A DNA stretch of 64,000 nucleotides from Epiperipatus broadwayi. Its lineage: Eukaryota; Onychophora; Udeonychophora; Euonychophora; Peripatidae. The position numbers and the translations under genes are program-made. How positions within the stretch are numbered: position 1 is the stretch's first letter; every line of letters begins with the position of its first letter. The notes under the pieces were generated by a model. That model did no database searches. It worked only from the letters and a program-made list of their open reading frames with translations, and was not told the DNA's origin. The stretch is from assembly GCA_028023455.1 (NCBI GenBank), contig JAQFVV010012536.1, forward strand, positions 485,501 to 549,500. Reading direction: 5' to 3'. Positions 1 to 13,240 of this stretch are shown piece after piece.

Positions 1-2019
1 GCAGAGATAAAATCTATATCTTAATTTATATCTTAAATATCAATAAATAAAAGCCACTGCCAGAAATTAACACATAAAAATGTTTATTTACGCACATATA
101 AAATAACATTTAAATTTTGAGGAATAAATTCAACATTTTAGATTTTTCTATTAATCTTTTAATTTTACATTTAACTAAGTTTCAATGAGTTTAATATTTT
201 ATTTAGATAGTCAAGTATGAATAGACTACATAGATCTGCATTTGAAAAGAAAATATTCTTCCCTGATTTAACCTTAGGCAACAAATTTCGCAACCAAACT
301 GGCGCTAATCCATCTGATACATTCATGTATTCAATGTAGCATGATACGACAACACAAAATACTATACTGTCAGGAAAGTACATCTGAACAGTAAGTAGAA
401 TTAGAGAAGACATTGACTCTCCACCAACAGGAATGTCACATCTGTTGGCAAGTAGAACAATAAACAAAAAACTCCATAGGAATGGACTGCAGTCTTCTGC
501 CGACTTACAAACCCATCCATAGGCAAACAGAAGGTGTGTGGCATATATATGCAATCCTGCCCGAAGTGGATCTCATACTACATCTACTAATTACACAAAT
601 ATATCCAATCCATTGAACCAATTCAACTACGAAATGAATAACCTAAGATTACCCTCCCTTAATATAATTTTACAAACTATATAGCCATTCATGCCCAACT
701 TAAATTTAACATTTAGATACATTTGCACAAATGAATTTTTAAAATTTGTTTTAAAATGTTGAGTATAGATCAGCTGCACAGATTCCATGGTCAAAAACAT
801 CCCAAATTAAACACAACCGATCAAAATACAAAGTCATCGATAAGCGTCACTTGCATAGGGAATATACAAATCCCATTAGCATTCATCGTAAGATGCTTGC
901 AGTGATATCGTTGACCCATATATTCTAATCGAATGTGAAAACCACAACATAATCAACCGCTAACGAATCTATGCAACGTCTATACCCAACTTAAATGTAA
1001 TGCATTTAATAATTTCTACAATAAATATTACTACAAATAAAAATAATAAAATGGAAATGATTTTAGCAAAACTTAACTATATAAATTTAAACAATCAATT
1101 ATTAATTTGAAAATCAAATAAGAGTTCATTTTAAAATTTAAATTAGCTGAATCTTTAAAAAAAACATTGACGAAAGTTCTTAATTACTTTTTTTGGTTGT
1201 TGTTAATTTGTAAAGTTCATAGCTCACGGTAGAAGAGTCCAGGTTTCTGCTTTTAATTCCCACGATGCCTCCATTGGAAGATAATGTTCTGGAGATGGCA
1301 ATAGCTGGTTCAAGGTATCACAGTCTTTTCATTTTTCCTTTTTAAATAGAGAGTGTGGTATGTGTGTCCTACCACCTCTCAAACACACAATGCTGGAACT
1401 GCCCGAAAAAACTGTATTTCCCTTTTTATATTATCCACACAGATTCAATCAACAAAACGTCACTAATCCATCACTTTCGTTAGGGTCCGAGCCAAGGCTT
1501 AGTGCTTCCATTGGTCAAGCTAATTTCTCTTTTCTTCTTATCTATCTTTCATCAGATCATTTTGATTATACAAGAGCCCACGGCTAGCTTGCTTTTCAAA
1601 CAATTTATAAACAATCATTTCCATTTACAGATTACAAGAATTAATTAATACCTGTTTTTATTTTTAAATCTTGTACTTTTTTATAAAAAAAAATACGTTC
1701 AAATACTTATTTGTTTTTTTTTAAAAAAAATATTTTTAAAGTTTGGCCTCTGTGCGAATGTATATACGTTTAACAAACATTTTAATTTTAGCGTTTAGTT
1801 TTTTACTTTTATTTGCGAACTTTTAAGTTTTTATTTTAAATTAATGTAATGACATATTTATATATCGTTACAGTCTGGAGATGATGATTTTCCAATAGAG
1901 ATTTTGAATTCTTTCTGTGTTGGCACTTATAATTTAAGCTTGTTTGGAACTAGTGGTAAGCTCCATCTAGTGAACATTTTAGCACAAGCTTAAAGGCAAG
2001 TTGCACAATTTGTGTCTTG

Positions 2020-2024
<5 letters not shown>
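1..2024 (-). mobile_element. LTR-like element, TGTAAC family, copy 1 (cut by window edge)
   Basis: This is homologous along most of its length to the elements at 16246-18398, 21056-23155 and 49900-52056. The first bases match the copy at 21056 about 168 bp inside that copy, so roughly that much lies outside the window. Read on the minus strand it starts at the (TA)n run near 2024, has a CCAAT box (1510-1514) and a TATAAAAA box (1423-1430), and a hairpin at 1349-1380. There is no credible protein: the ORF at 171-554 is AT-rich repeat sequence shared by the other copies. TG...CA-type ends in better copies plus a promoter inside suggest a solo LTR of a Ty3/Gypsy-like element; this is inferred, as no gag-pol is present. 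Confidence 0.6.
1349..1380 (-). other. Hairpin downstream of the LTR TATA box
   Basis: GAGAG..GTGGTA pairs with TACCACCTCTC around a short loop, about 11 bp with one bulge. It lies about 50 nt downstream of the TATA box in the element's sense. Its position matches the hairpins at 16785-16819 and 22583-22615 although the sequence differs. Confidence 0.4.

Positions 2025-2066
<42 letters not shown>
2020..2066. repeat. (TA)n microsatellite at element edge
   Basis: About 23 TA units directly abut the end of the LTR-like copy. Confidence 0.95.
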
Positions 2067-2068
<2 letters not shown>

Positions 2069-4440
2069 TCACTACATATGAATATGTCAGTAAAATGTAT
2101 GCTTATGTATGATCAAAGATAAAGTGTAGATGGGTTTGTTCTACATTTGACATTAACTGACAGTTAGTTTACATATAGTTTGCTAGGAGTTTTCAGTCCT
2201 TCATATTATTTTTAAAAAAATAATTGTAATTAGTATAGTTTCCAAAGATTTTCAAATAATGTTTGGGCTTTGGAAGTTAAAAAAAAAATAGATAACAGTC
2301 TTTTTGCACATGAGGTCTTTAAATCTGTTGATACTGTTAATAATATAAAAGAGATAGTTAGTAAATTTAATTTAGAAAAGATTTCAGTAAACAACATATT
2401 TATTTTCTAGGTATATGCTATTAATTTCTTCCTGTTTCAAGTTATAGTATAAAACACTTATTGTACATAGCTTTTTTTTCTTTTACTTTTGTTAATAAAA
2501 AATATGTTAAATTTTATTTTTCCTTAACAATATAATGATTATTTGTGTTCATTTCTTGATTTCCTTTCAACATTATATATATCTGCACACATATTTCTAT
2601 ATTGTTGAATGCCATAAGAGATTATCATATCAATATAAAATTCTGAATATGTCTATATGTCATATTTCCTTATTAGATTATTAATACATTTTAAAAAATC
2701 TAATAGACATTTTTATGATATAATATTTAAGTTGCTAATTCAGAAAACTTGTTTTTTGTTCATTTAACAGCAAAAGTTCATTAATATTGATTATTATTTA
2801 TTCTGCTTCACAGTATAATAATTTTGATTATAAGCCTGAAGTTCAGAGATAAAATCTAATTAACTGTTATGAAAAAAAATTTGTAAATAAAAAAGCTGTA
2901 AAATTGTTAACATACAAAATTGGTAAGATGAATTTTATTGGTTGATATTGGATGCACATGTGCAAGATGTTTCAGTGCTTTACGGAGAAGCTGATTTAGA
3001 AAGAATTACTGCCATGAAAAAAAGTTTCCGAGAAACTGGAAGTAAATTAAGTTTTTATTGTTGTAAGTTTGTTTTTGATTTAAGAAAATTCTTTTAATTT
3101 TTTTTTGGACAGAAAATATAATGACAATGTGAAAAAATTGAAATAAAAAATGTATAAAACCATTACTTAATTAAAATGCTACAATGAACACCATTGGTTG
3201 AGAAGGTGATGCTGTCCAAGTCATTTTAGGACTTTTCTCAATAACCAAGTTAGAACGGTGTTAATGCTGTAAAAAATACTAAGTGACAATTCGAAGTAAA
3301 ACACTTTTTTACTAGAAAAAAAAAAATTTTTCTTTTAGAAAATTGTTTTAATATTTACTATGAGATAGAAATACAGATTAAGAATGTCGCATCAATAAAA
3401 ATTTCAAAGGAAGACAATATTCCTAAGTCAATGCTATGTAAGTGTTTATTAGATTAAGTTTACTTATGGGCTCATTTTATACTGTTAAAAGTTTTTAGTT
3501 TTCTTATTTACAATAGAAATGTATAGTTTGTACAGCAATTAACTTTTTATCTATATGACATTTATATTTTGATTATGTATTTATTTTTATAACTTAAAAT
3601 GATTGTTTCATATGGTAACTTTACTCCAGGTTGTACACATGGAACAGATTAATGTTAAATACATGTATTCCAATGTAAATGTTAGTGATAAATGATATTC
3701 CAAATGGTCATCTGGAACATAATTAGTTTATAATAGCAGTCTGTATTGTATTATGATTAACAGCATTTAAGTGACATCATTATTTAATTAAATGTGAGAT
3801 GTTATATGCTCAATTTTCAATTACAAATGATAGTAATCCAAGATTCACAATACCAGTTTCAAGAAAATTGCACTCATCAGCTGCACTTTATTAATAATAA
3901 TGATTAACTTGAATGTATAAAAATAAATTTTTAACCATGATCAAGAATAGAAACAAAAACACTAATATACCATAAATACTTTCAGATCAATATCCTGTGA
4001 TTTTATTAATGAAATGTAAATAAATCATGTTTCATAGTCACATGACTTTCTATGCAGTCTATGTAAACAAGAAATAGAGCAATACTTAATCTATACAAAT
4101 ATTATAGGTTAAGTTAATTTAATCAAACTTACTACAATAACTGAGTCTTTTAAAGCTCAATTTCAAATTATGTTGAGAGAAATAAAAAAAGATAATGTAG
4201 AAATCACACCTTCATATAAATTTATTATAAATTTTTAATTAGGTAGTAAAAGCAGTTATATTTTAGTCATTAATACTAGAAAAAAATAAATTAATAGTAG
4301 TGAAAAGCTAGATATTTTAGCTAAAGAACAAATTTTTTTTTTTAAATCTTGACTAATAGTCAATTTAGCCAGATAAATGTCCTTTTAGTCATAATTTGAA
4401 TAAATACTGGAGTATGCCTTTGACCCGAATCTGCTATTAA
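2067..4440. other. AT-rich stretch without recognised feature
   Basis: No ORF, RNA gene or repeat that I can assign. It is full of short A and T runs, and no splice-bounded exon was seen on either strand. Confidence 0.5.
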
Positions 4441-4443
4441 AAG

Positions 4444-4535
4444 CTATGGCTGAGTGGTTAGCACAACTGCCTTACAAGCAGTTGTCTCAGGGTTCGCTTC
4501 CTGGCCGATGCTTTGACACATTAAAAAAAACTATT
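4444..4535 (+). repeat. tRNA-like SINE head with A-rich tail
   Basis: It has an A-box-like TGGCTGAGTGGTTAGC and a B-box-like GGGTTCGCTTCC, ends in CCGATGCTTTGACA and is followed by an A-run. Three other copies (9535-9640 minus, 26745-26850, 36600-36712) share the GGCCGATGCTATGACA end. The number of copies and the tails argue for a tRNA-derived SINE rather than a functional tRNA gene. Confidence 0.6.
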
Positions 4536-4848
4536 TTGCCTCTTAACCTATATTTTTAATTTTGTAATCAAATTTGCTTTTTGTTGAAGCAATTTATTAT
4601 TTAAAAATTTTATTTTATTTTTCTAAATAAGTGTTATTTATTACAAAATTTAGATTATTAGCCAAGTCTTTTTTATTAGTATTTTCATGCCAATTAATAA
4701 CTTTATATTTTTTATTTTTTTAGCTTTTATGGTTTTTAAATTTGCAATGCTTTTTGTTTTATCACTTCTCACAGTTTCAGCCATTTAATGGTAATCTTCA
4801 AAATTTTAAACATACTTTTAACATATTCTTAGATGTCAATCACCTTGC

Positions 4849-5745
4849 ATAGTTTGGCATAGTTGGTACAGCAACCAACATGGGATGGGAAGGTTCCATG
4901 ATTGATTCTGGTGCTCAAACCTCTTATGAACTCCTAAGCACTTTTTTTTACTCTGCATGGTTTGGCATAGTTGGTAGTGACTTGGGATCAGAAGGTTTCA
5001 TGATCAATTATGGCACTTGCAGATCTGGCACTCTATCTTCTTATAAACTCCTGAGAAACTTCTTATGAATTTCCAAGCAAATACAGCCATATGCTTTTTT
5101 TAATCTGCATGGTTTTATGTTGTTGTTGGTGACTTGAGATCAGAAGCTCCCTGGATTGATTATGGTACTTTCAATCTGGCACTCAAATTTCTTATGAACT
5201 CCTGAGAAACTTCTTATGAACTCCCAGGCAATAAAACCATATGCCTTTTTTACTCTGCATGGTTTGGTGTAGTTGGTAGTGACTTGGGATCAGAAGGTCT
5301 CATGATCGATTATGGCACTTGCAAATCTGGCACTCGAAATTCTTATGAACTCCTGAGAAACTTTTTATGAACTCCCGAGAAATAAAACCATATACCTTTT
5401 TTACTCTGCATGGTTTGGTGTAGTTGGTAGTGACTTGAAATCAAAAAGATCCAGGATCGATTATGGCACTTGCAAATCTGGCATTTGACCTCTTATGAAC
5501 TCCTGAGAAACTTCTTGCAAACTCTGAACAATAAAGCCATATGTCTTTCTTTACTCTGCATGGTTTGGTTTAGTTGGTAGTGATTTCAAGATCGGAAGAC
5601 TCCAAGATCGATTATGGCACTTGCAGATCTGACACTTGAATTTCTTATGACCTCCTGAGAAACTTCTTATGAAGTCCTGATCAATAAAATAATATGCCTT
5701 TTTAAATCCTGCATGCTTTGGCATAGTTAGCAGAGGGTCTGACTT
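4849..5745 (+). repeat. Tandem array of a tRNA-derived SINE-like unit, period about 150 bp
   Basis: Units begin with a GCATGGTTTGGCATAGTTGG-like segment near 4849, 4955, 5107, 5257, 5408, 5558 and 5711. Each has a TAGTTGGTAG A-box-like segment, a GATTGATTCTGG or GATCGATTATGG B-box-like segment, then ACTCCTGAGAAACTTCTTATGAACTCC and AATAAAACCATATG. The first spacing is short (about 106 bp); the others are 150-153 bp. A single dispersed relative is at 8933-9055, so the array looks like a SINE amplified in tandem. The ORF at 4880-5068 is a by-product. Confidence 0.75.
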
Positions 5746-5904
5746 GGGATTATATTACTGAAATTCTTAATGTAATAATAATTATTGAGACTCAATTCAT
5801 TCTTAATATAAATAGTTTTGAAGAGCTGTGAAATATTCTAAATAAATTTATTATGACTCTCAAAAACAATTTTACTAACTTTACAAATCACCACTCTTCT
5901 TTCC

Positions 5905-6450
5905 ATCACAATAATTTATTAAGAATGTACAATGTTACAAAGTGAAAATGGGAATAATAAAATACAAGATTTAGTTATATATAGTAAAATGATTATAGAA
6001 TCCCAATATCATTAACAATCAACAATCTCAATCTGATGTCATGGCAACCTCCTTTTATCTCAATAATTTATTAAAAATGTACAATGCTACAAAGTGTAAA
6101 TGGGAATAATAAAATACAAGACTTAGTCATATGTAGTAAAATGAGTATACAATCCCAATAGCATTAACAAACAACAATCTCAATCTGTTGTCATGGCAAC
6201 CTCCTTTTATCTCAATAATTTATTAAGAATGTACAATGTTACAAAGTGAAAATGGGAATAATAAAATACAAGACTTAGTTATATGTAGTAAAACGAGTAT
6301 ACAATCCCAATAGCATTAACAAACAACAATCTCAATCTGTTGTCATGGCAACCTCCTTTTATCTCAATAATTTATTAAGAATGTACAATGTTACAAAGTG
6401 AAAATGGGAATAATAAAATACAAGACTTAATTATATATGGTAAAATGAGT
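5905..6450. repeat. Tandem array, about 153-bp unit, four copies
   Basis: Units share AATAATTTATTAAGAATG at about 5908, 6061, 6213 and 6365, followed by ACAAAGTGAAAATGGG, CAATCCCAATAGCATTAAC and TGTCATGGCAACCTCC. Copies are nearly identical apart from scattered substitutions. The reverse complement of the unit's second half matches dispersed sequences at 24787-24848 and 43063-43125. There are no spacers, so it is not a CRISPR array. Confidence 0.9.
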
Positions 6451-6780
6451 ATAGAGTCTATACTATGCAATCATTAAATTGAAATTTGTTAATAATCAGA
6501 ATAAGAAATAACCTGTTGTCATTATCTACTATCACCATCCATGTTGACTGATCAATCACCCACACTCTCCCATTAGATGCTGCACTTGGCTACATGATGA
6601 CTAGTGACCTTAGGCTTCACCAAAGGGAAGGTATTGACATCTCGGTGACACTGAAATTTTATGCAGAGTATCACAAAATTTGTGTATCCTAATTACTATG
6701 TACTGATTAAATAGCAATGGGATATTGAAATCCCATTTTCAGAGAAGGTTTAGTTTGGGATTGAATCAAATGTTACAAAG
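6451..6780. other. No recognised feature
   Basis: Unique-looking non-coding sequence between the tandem array and the LINE remnant. Confidence 0.4.
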
Positions 6781-7440
6781 GAATCATCCTGTTAATGTAA
6801 TAAGATCCATGTCTCAGAGAATCTAACATTTGGAGCTAGGAGTTTATCACGATGTTTAATTTTTATTAGTTTTTTAATTATAAAATCATCTTCCAGAGTA
6901 TGTCTGAATTTAAAGATTATTTTGCAGTGGGTGGTCCAAAACACATAATTAATGAGTAAAGATAATCTTATGATTGGTATTGATCTTGTTTTGATACTAT
7001 CTCTAAGCGAGGTGACCAGATAATTTACTTTGAGGTTATTAATTATAATCCTTCTGAATTTCCAAAGGCCAGGGCATGAGTGGACTAGATGATCAAATGT
7101 TTCATTGTGCATCTGACAGAGGGGGCAGATAGGATCAATATTGTTACTTCCACATCTATAAACAAAAAACCAGTTTGTGCTTATGGAGTTCAAGTTTATT
7201 TTAATAGCAAAATCCAAGTATTTTCGCTTCATGGACCAGCTACTGAAGAGTGAGATAACTTTTGTATGGAAATAATTACAGGATTTATAAGTCTATGATC
7301 CTCCCAAATGCTAATCCAGTTGTCAAATGTGTCATTTGTGATAACCATATAATTTTTGATTAATTCAACTGCTGCACTTTTCTTTTTATTAAAAAAAAAC
7401 CTTTCTTTATATCGGGGATGGCCAATCGACCATGTAATTT
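6781..7440 (-). pseudogene. LINE reverse transcriptase C-terminal remnant with zinc-knuckle motif
   Basis: The open segment 6792-7232 (146 codons) contains C-P-L-C, then eight residues, H, four residues, C: the CX2CX8HX4C knuckle found after the RT domain of L1/Tx1-like and related LINEs (zf-RVT type). Its upstream continuation (about 7255-7440) encodes a basic KKK-rich stretch and FDNWISIWEDHRL in another frame, so at least one frameshift separates the two. The N-terminal endonuclease and the RT core are absent. The fragment at 46855-47860 is a second, more decayed relative. It is inferred to be a dead 5'-truncated copy. Confidence 0.65.
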
Positions 7441-7925
7441 CTTTTTTTGTAAAATTTGCATTCTAATTTATTTTAATACAATTCTAAAACAATAATTTTC
7501 TTTTTTTTTTTTTATGGAATTTTTTTTAAAATTCAGGACCAGTGCTAGAAAATAATTATTTATAGGTAATTTAAAATTGTAATTTAATAAATGTTTTATA
7601 AAGTGACATGCACAAATTGTAATACTAGAGAGAGCTGAGATAATTTAATAGTATAGTGAAATGTCTTCTGACAGTTCATATCTTCTAGGGGAAAAAAAAT
7701 CATCAGTTTGTAAGTATCTTCCAAAAATGTCACTAAAATTTATGAGTACTTAAAAAGCCATTATAAAAAAAAAATACACGAATTTGTAAATACATTCTAA
7801 AAAACCCAGAACTTTGAACCGTTATTTTTTCCCCATTCCAGCAAAAATAACATTTTTTTTCTGGTTTTCAGCTCGAAGCCCTGAAAAAAACATAGTTATT
7901 CTCAGGTACACTTTCATCAATAAAG
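7441..7925. other. AT-rich, homopolymer-rich, no recognised feature
   Basis: Long A and T runs; no coding or RNA signal seen. Confidence 0.4.
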
Positions 7926-8475
7926 TTGCACCCAACATCTAAAAGTTTGGCCATCCTTTATGTAATATATAGAATATACGAGCACAGACTTTCACACGAC
8001 CCACCACTCTCCACACTATCTCATAACACTGTTACACTTGAACACATATATGTTGAAAAGATAAATAATCACCAATATACATATTTCATGCTAAACCAGC
8101 ACTTATCAGTTGGTCCAGAGTACCATCTCCACATATATTTGCTGTAAGTGCTTAGATATATATTAAGATAGCCAAATCTCATACTTTAATGAACAGGCTT
8201 CATCCACTCCACACTCCAACTCTTCAACCATCCATGTAATTGAAAATCTGATGATGGAATGCTCAAAGGCCATCCTGATCCTGTCACACCCATTGTTGAC
8301 CTAAGGTAATCTGGACCAACTGATGATTGCTGATTTAGCATGAAATATGGTGATTATTTATCTTTTCAACATATATATGTTCAAGTATATCAGTGTTATG
8401 AGATAATGTGGAGTGGTGGGTCGTGGGAAAGTCTGTGCTCATATACCCTATATATTACATATATAGACACAGGTA
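7926..8475. mobile_element. Dispersed repeat family B, inverted pair
   Basis: The left part (about 7970-8310) carries GAGCACAGACTTTCACACGA, AACACATATATGTTGAAAAG, CATGCTAAACCAGC and GATGATGGAATGCTCAAAGG. From about 8310 the same sequence returns in reverse complement to CTCATATACCCTATATATTA. Other copies lie at 9790-10070, 34355-35095, 38700-38820, 39710-40105 and 45240-45605. In better copies one edge has a B-box-like GAGTTCGAACC on the minus strand. The class is unknown; the ORFs at 7926-8147 and 8408-8596 are by-products. Confidence 0.6.
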
Positions 8476-8839
8476 TATAATAAGCCTCTGTGTTTCAGCC
8501 ATCCCTACTTTATATAATAAACAAAAAGTAAATGCATTCATGCCACCTAAAATTTTTAATGGTATCATTTCTTTTCAGTTTAAGAGGCATATGTGAGGAA
8601 TTCGTTTTTAATTTGACATTTTTATTTTTATAAATTACATAATCACTCATAACCCAATTAATAAAAATAATTCACTGGTCAACAACAATAGATATAAACC
8701 TGTGATTATCCTCCCCAAGTCTCAGATTATAGACCAAATATAACTCTACACAGTTTAAATATAAAATAGTTTGATTTAATTGATCTGGTATAGCATCAAC
8801 TTTTAATAAATAAAATTTAAAAAGTATGTGAATTTCTTC

Positions 8840-9200
8840 TACAACATTTACTGAAGCTAAAGTCTATTTGTTATAAGACAAGTGAAGATAGGGTTTAAAC
8901 AATTCTTTCATTTATAAGACATGGATCTGTATGGTATGGCACAGTTAATAGAGCATCCGATTTGAGATTGGGAGATCCCAGAATTGATTCTGGCTCATAG
9001 TTCTGTTGTTTAAACCTCCTTAAACTCCCAAGCAATAAAACCATGTGAATTTTTTATTATAGAATAATGAAACTTTCCCCATACCAGACAGAAAATTTAC
9101 TCTCCTTTCCTTATTTTGATGTAGCAACAATAACTATGATGGAAGTATAATTAATTAGAGAAGAAAATAACCCTGACTTTTCAACATATAAAAATTGTAA
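8840..9200 (+). repeat. Decayed dispersed repeat, interrupted by a SINE
   Basis: The segments 8840-8925 and 9061-9200 align in order with one continuous block at 10960-11180 (AATGAAACTTTCCCCATACC against AATGAAACACTCCTCATACC). The SINE-like sequence at about 8933-9055 breaks the match. CpGs of the other copy are mostly TG or CA here, so this is the older or more decayed copy. Confidence 0.5.
8933..9055 (+). mobile_element. Single SINE unit related to the 4.9-5.7 kb array
   Basis: It contains TGGCACAGTTAATAGAGCA (A-box-like), GATTGATTCTGG (B-box-like) and CTCCCAAGCAATAAAACCAT, in the same order as the tandem units at 4849-5745. Confidence 0.6.
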
Positions 9201-9234
9201 TTTAATTTTATTATATAATATATAAGCATCAATA

Positions 9235-9420
9235 AAGTTTTATAGATAGTAGTAACGCACCCACCTGCCATGCTTACCATTTGGGTTCAAAATTCACGGG
9301 GGGGATAAAACTTTATACTTTTTCAGATGCCATTCAAGTTTAGTGTATTTTGATTTAGGTCCAGCCATAACCAAGTCTGTTAATCATTCTTATGGCTGGT
9401 AAACGGGTATTTAGCTCTTG
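9235..9420 (+). repeat. Possible tRNA-related SINE
   Basis: GTAACGCACCCACCTGCC precedes a B-box-like GGGTTCAAAATTC, then a run of G and a non-tRNA body. No second copy was recognised, so this is weak. Confidence 0.25.
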
Positions 9421-9534
9421 TTGGCTATAGAATTAAACTTGATGAAAAACTATTCAACCTTAACTACCCGTCAATTGGTAAGTCTAATGAGCAATAACTT
9501 TTTATTGTTATTTCTACCTTTTATTTTTTCATAT

Positions 9535-9640
9535 GTCATAACATCGGCCGGGAGACGAACCCACAACCGTCTGCAACCAACTACTTGCTTGCAAGGCAGC
9601 TGCGATGACCTCTCAGCTAACAATGCTTGACTATTATTTT
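9535..9640 (-). repeat. tRNA-like SINE head, minus strand
   Basis: Reading the minus strand: TTAGCTGAGAGGTCATCGC, a CTTGCAAGCAAG-containing arm, then GGGTTCGTCTCCCGGCCGAT. It has the same architecture as the copies at 26745 and 36600, with an unusually long variable region for a tRNA. Confidence 0.6.
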
Positions 9641-9789
9641 TATCTTTGCTCTGCAGGAAACTATATAAAGTATATTTATCTTTTAATACATATATATATA
9701 TATATATATAAGAAGAGTAAAATCATATACATTTTAAAATAATATATTTGTATTTAAATATTACATATACTTTTTAATGTAATTATAAT

Positions 9790-10070
9790 GGACTTGAACT
9801 CAGACTTTCAAGCATCCACAGCCATCGAAGACATCTTATACAATCGATACACACGACCACATACATGTGAAAAAGATAAATGATCTCCAATAAACGTATT
9901 TCATGCTGAACCAATAGTCATCAATTGGCTCAGATCACACATATATACAATTTGTTCTCAGTTATATTAAGGTAGCAAATCTTCAAACTATAAGAGACAA
10001 GCTTCAATCTTCTCCACTCTCTAACTATTTGGACATCCATATCATTGAAAATCCGAAGATAGAAAAGGTA
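9790..10070 (+). mobile_element. Dispersed repeat family B, diverged copy
   Basis: It shares TTGAACTCAGACTTTCA, ACATGTGAAAAAGATAAATG, TATTTCATGCTGAACCA and CATTGAAAATCCGAAGATAG with the family B copies. A (TA)n run lies just upstream (about 9689-9711). Confidence 0.55.
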
Positions 10071-10304
10071 CCTGTATTTAAATATTACATGTACATTTTA
10101 AGCAATCTCATTATGAAATGGAACCTCACTGGTTTCGATTTAAGTAAATAGAAATCAAATTTTGTGTTGTTTTTTTCAAATCTATTAAAATATTTTTTTT
10201 AGCATATAGAGATATATTAATCAGCGCTTATGTAAAGACAGCTTGTACGTTATAAATAATCCAAAATTTATTAGATTAGTTAGTATTTTAAAATTATACT
10301 ATAT

Positions 10305-10406
10305 AGTAATAAATATTAAGGCTATTATGACCTTAAAACCATGCGCCTGAAAAACAAAAGTAATCAGGCGCATGGTCTTAAGGTTATAGACTTAATATAT
10401 ATTACT
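10305..10406. mobile_element. Short foldback (MITE-like), 44-bp arms
   Basis: The left arm AGTAATAAATATTAAGGCTA... ends at CATGCGCCTGA and is mirrored by TCAGGCGCATGG...AATATATATTACT, with a loop of about 14 nt. Arms differ at only a few positions. No coding capacity. Confidence 0.7.
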
Positions 10407-10840
10407 TTACGTAATGAGTATGCACTTTACAAATTTAATTATTACAACTTTATACTATATAGTGTAATTTAAATATGTTTTTAATTACCTGTTGTTGTTT
10501 TTTTAAGGGTCAGTAATTTAATATTAAAACTTTCTACAAATAAATTATTATTTAAAATATGCTTGGATCTAACAATGCATATACTTTAAGTGCCTTTTCC
10601 CTTCCAATAGGCATAAAATCTTCTTTAAAAAATGCTCGTCGCATTATTTTGCCTTCACAACTATATTTCTAAAGATTTATTTTTCTATTTATTAATTAAT
10701 AATTAGACTTCTTTAAAATGTAATTAAAATTTACGATGTACATTATAAATTATCTACTTAAATAAACATAATGTTTTTCTTTTTTGCGTAAAATAAAAAC
10801 AATATTATCTTTAAAAAAGAAAGATTTTTATTTCATTTTT
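10407..10840. other. No recognised feature
   Basis: AT-rich, non-coding by inspection. Confidence 0.4.
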
Positions 10841-11595
10841 TAAAAGTCGAATACGTGAATCACGTCGCTGAATATTCTTGGGATCGGAGTATATTGTCCC
10901 TTTAAAAAAAAAATAGTGGGTCGAATTACATAAAAAAAATAAATGAATCGCTTCTGCAAAATTCATTGAAGCTGAACACTATCTGCCGTAAAGACAAGAG
11001 AAGCTAGCGACTAAAGAATTCTTTCACCACAAGACCCGGAACAATGAAACACTCCTCATACCCGACAGAGTAAATTCAAAACCCGCGCTCCATATAGCGA
11101 TGACAATTATCAAGGAAGTAGGTTGTTAATTAACGGAAGAAAATAACTGTTTGGCTTTTCCGCATATTGAAATATATGTCTAACCGGAGGGGTAGAAAGG
11201 TTTTATGACACCGACAACCAATAGTGTTCTATGTAAAATTAACCCTCTCTACCGGGCAGTAATATTTTCTTTACCAATTATTACGAGCCTTGCCGCGGAG
11301 TTGCCCGATCAAGTAGCTTTTAAGCATTCATTTCCATTCATGCAAACAACACCGCCGATCGTTCATTTAATTTGCTCGGTATTCATCATTTTTATCTAAT
11401 TAAAACTAAGCCCAGTTTTAATGTCACGAGTAATTGTTTTTTGAATCAATAATATCCTACGTGACTAGGTTTAATTTTATTTTAAGCCACTAGTCGGTTG
11501 CTAATTCTACGTACAGTTTTCGCTTCAGTTAGTCACCAATTTTGTTGATTAGCAAGGCGACCCTAATTTTAAAAATTCACTATGTCACTTTTATC
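10841..11595. other. CpG-richer block, possible repeat plus regulatory sequence
   Basis: This stretch keeps CpGs (GTCGAATACGTGAATCACGTC, CCGCGGAG, CCGCCGATCG) unlike the surroundings. 10960-11180 is a dispersed repeat shared with 8840-9200. The rest (11180-11590) has no match I can see; it includes an octamer-type ATGCAAAC (11340-11347). The short ORF at 11205-11399 shows no known domain. It could be a younger mobile element or a conserved regulatory element. Confidence 0.35.
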
Positions 11596-11935
11596 GATAC
11601 GCTATAGCAACAAAACAATGAATAGATGTAATTGTGACATTCATATTTTGGCTATTTTTATTTATTTTTTTTAAAAAATGAAAACTCATATTTTGATTAT
11701 TATATACAAATTAATGTCATATTTTACTAAGAAAAAAGTTCATCTCAGAAATAAAATAATAATAAAAAAAAACGACAACACTCTTTTAATTACCAAGTTG
11801 TAATTACGAAGTTGAAAGTTAATTTATACATATAATAATACAAAAGCATTGAAAAACAATTAACGTAATTTATAGATTAAAAAAGAATACAAAATTGTAA
11901 ATAATTGATTTCTGTTAAAATCTATATATAAACCA
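11596..11935. other. No recognised feature
   Basis: AT-rich sequence leading into the ATCT satellite. Confidence 0.4.

Positions 11936-13240
<1,305 letters not shown>

Noticed and set aside
171-554. 127-codon minus-strand ORF
   Set aside because: The homologous interval in the other LTR-like copies is not open, so it is a chance frame in a non-coding repeat.
5905-6450. Regular direct repeats, possible CRISPR-like array
   Set aside because: Units are contiguous about 153-bp copies without unique spacers, in a eukaryotic genome.
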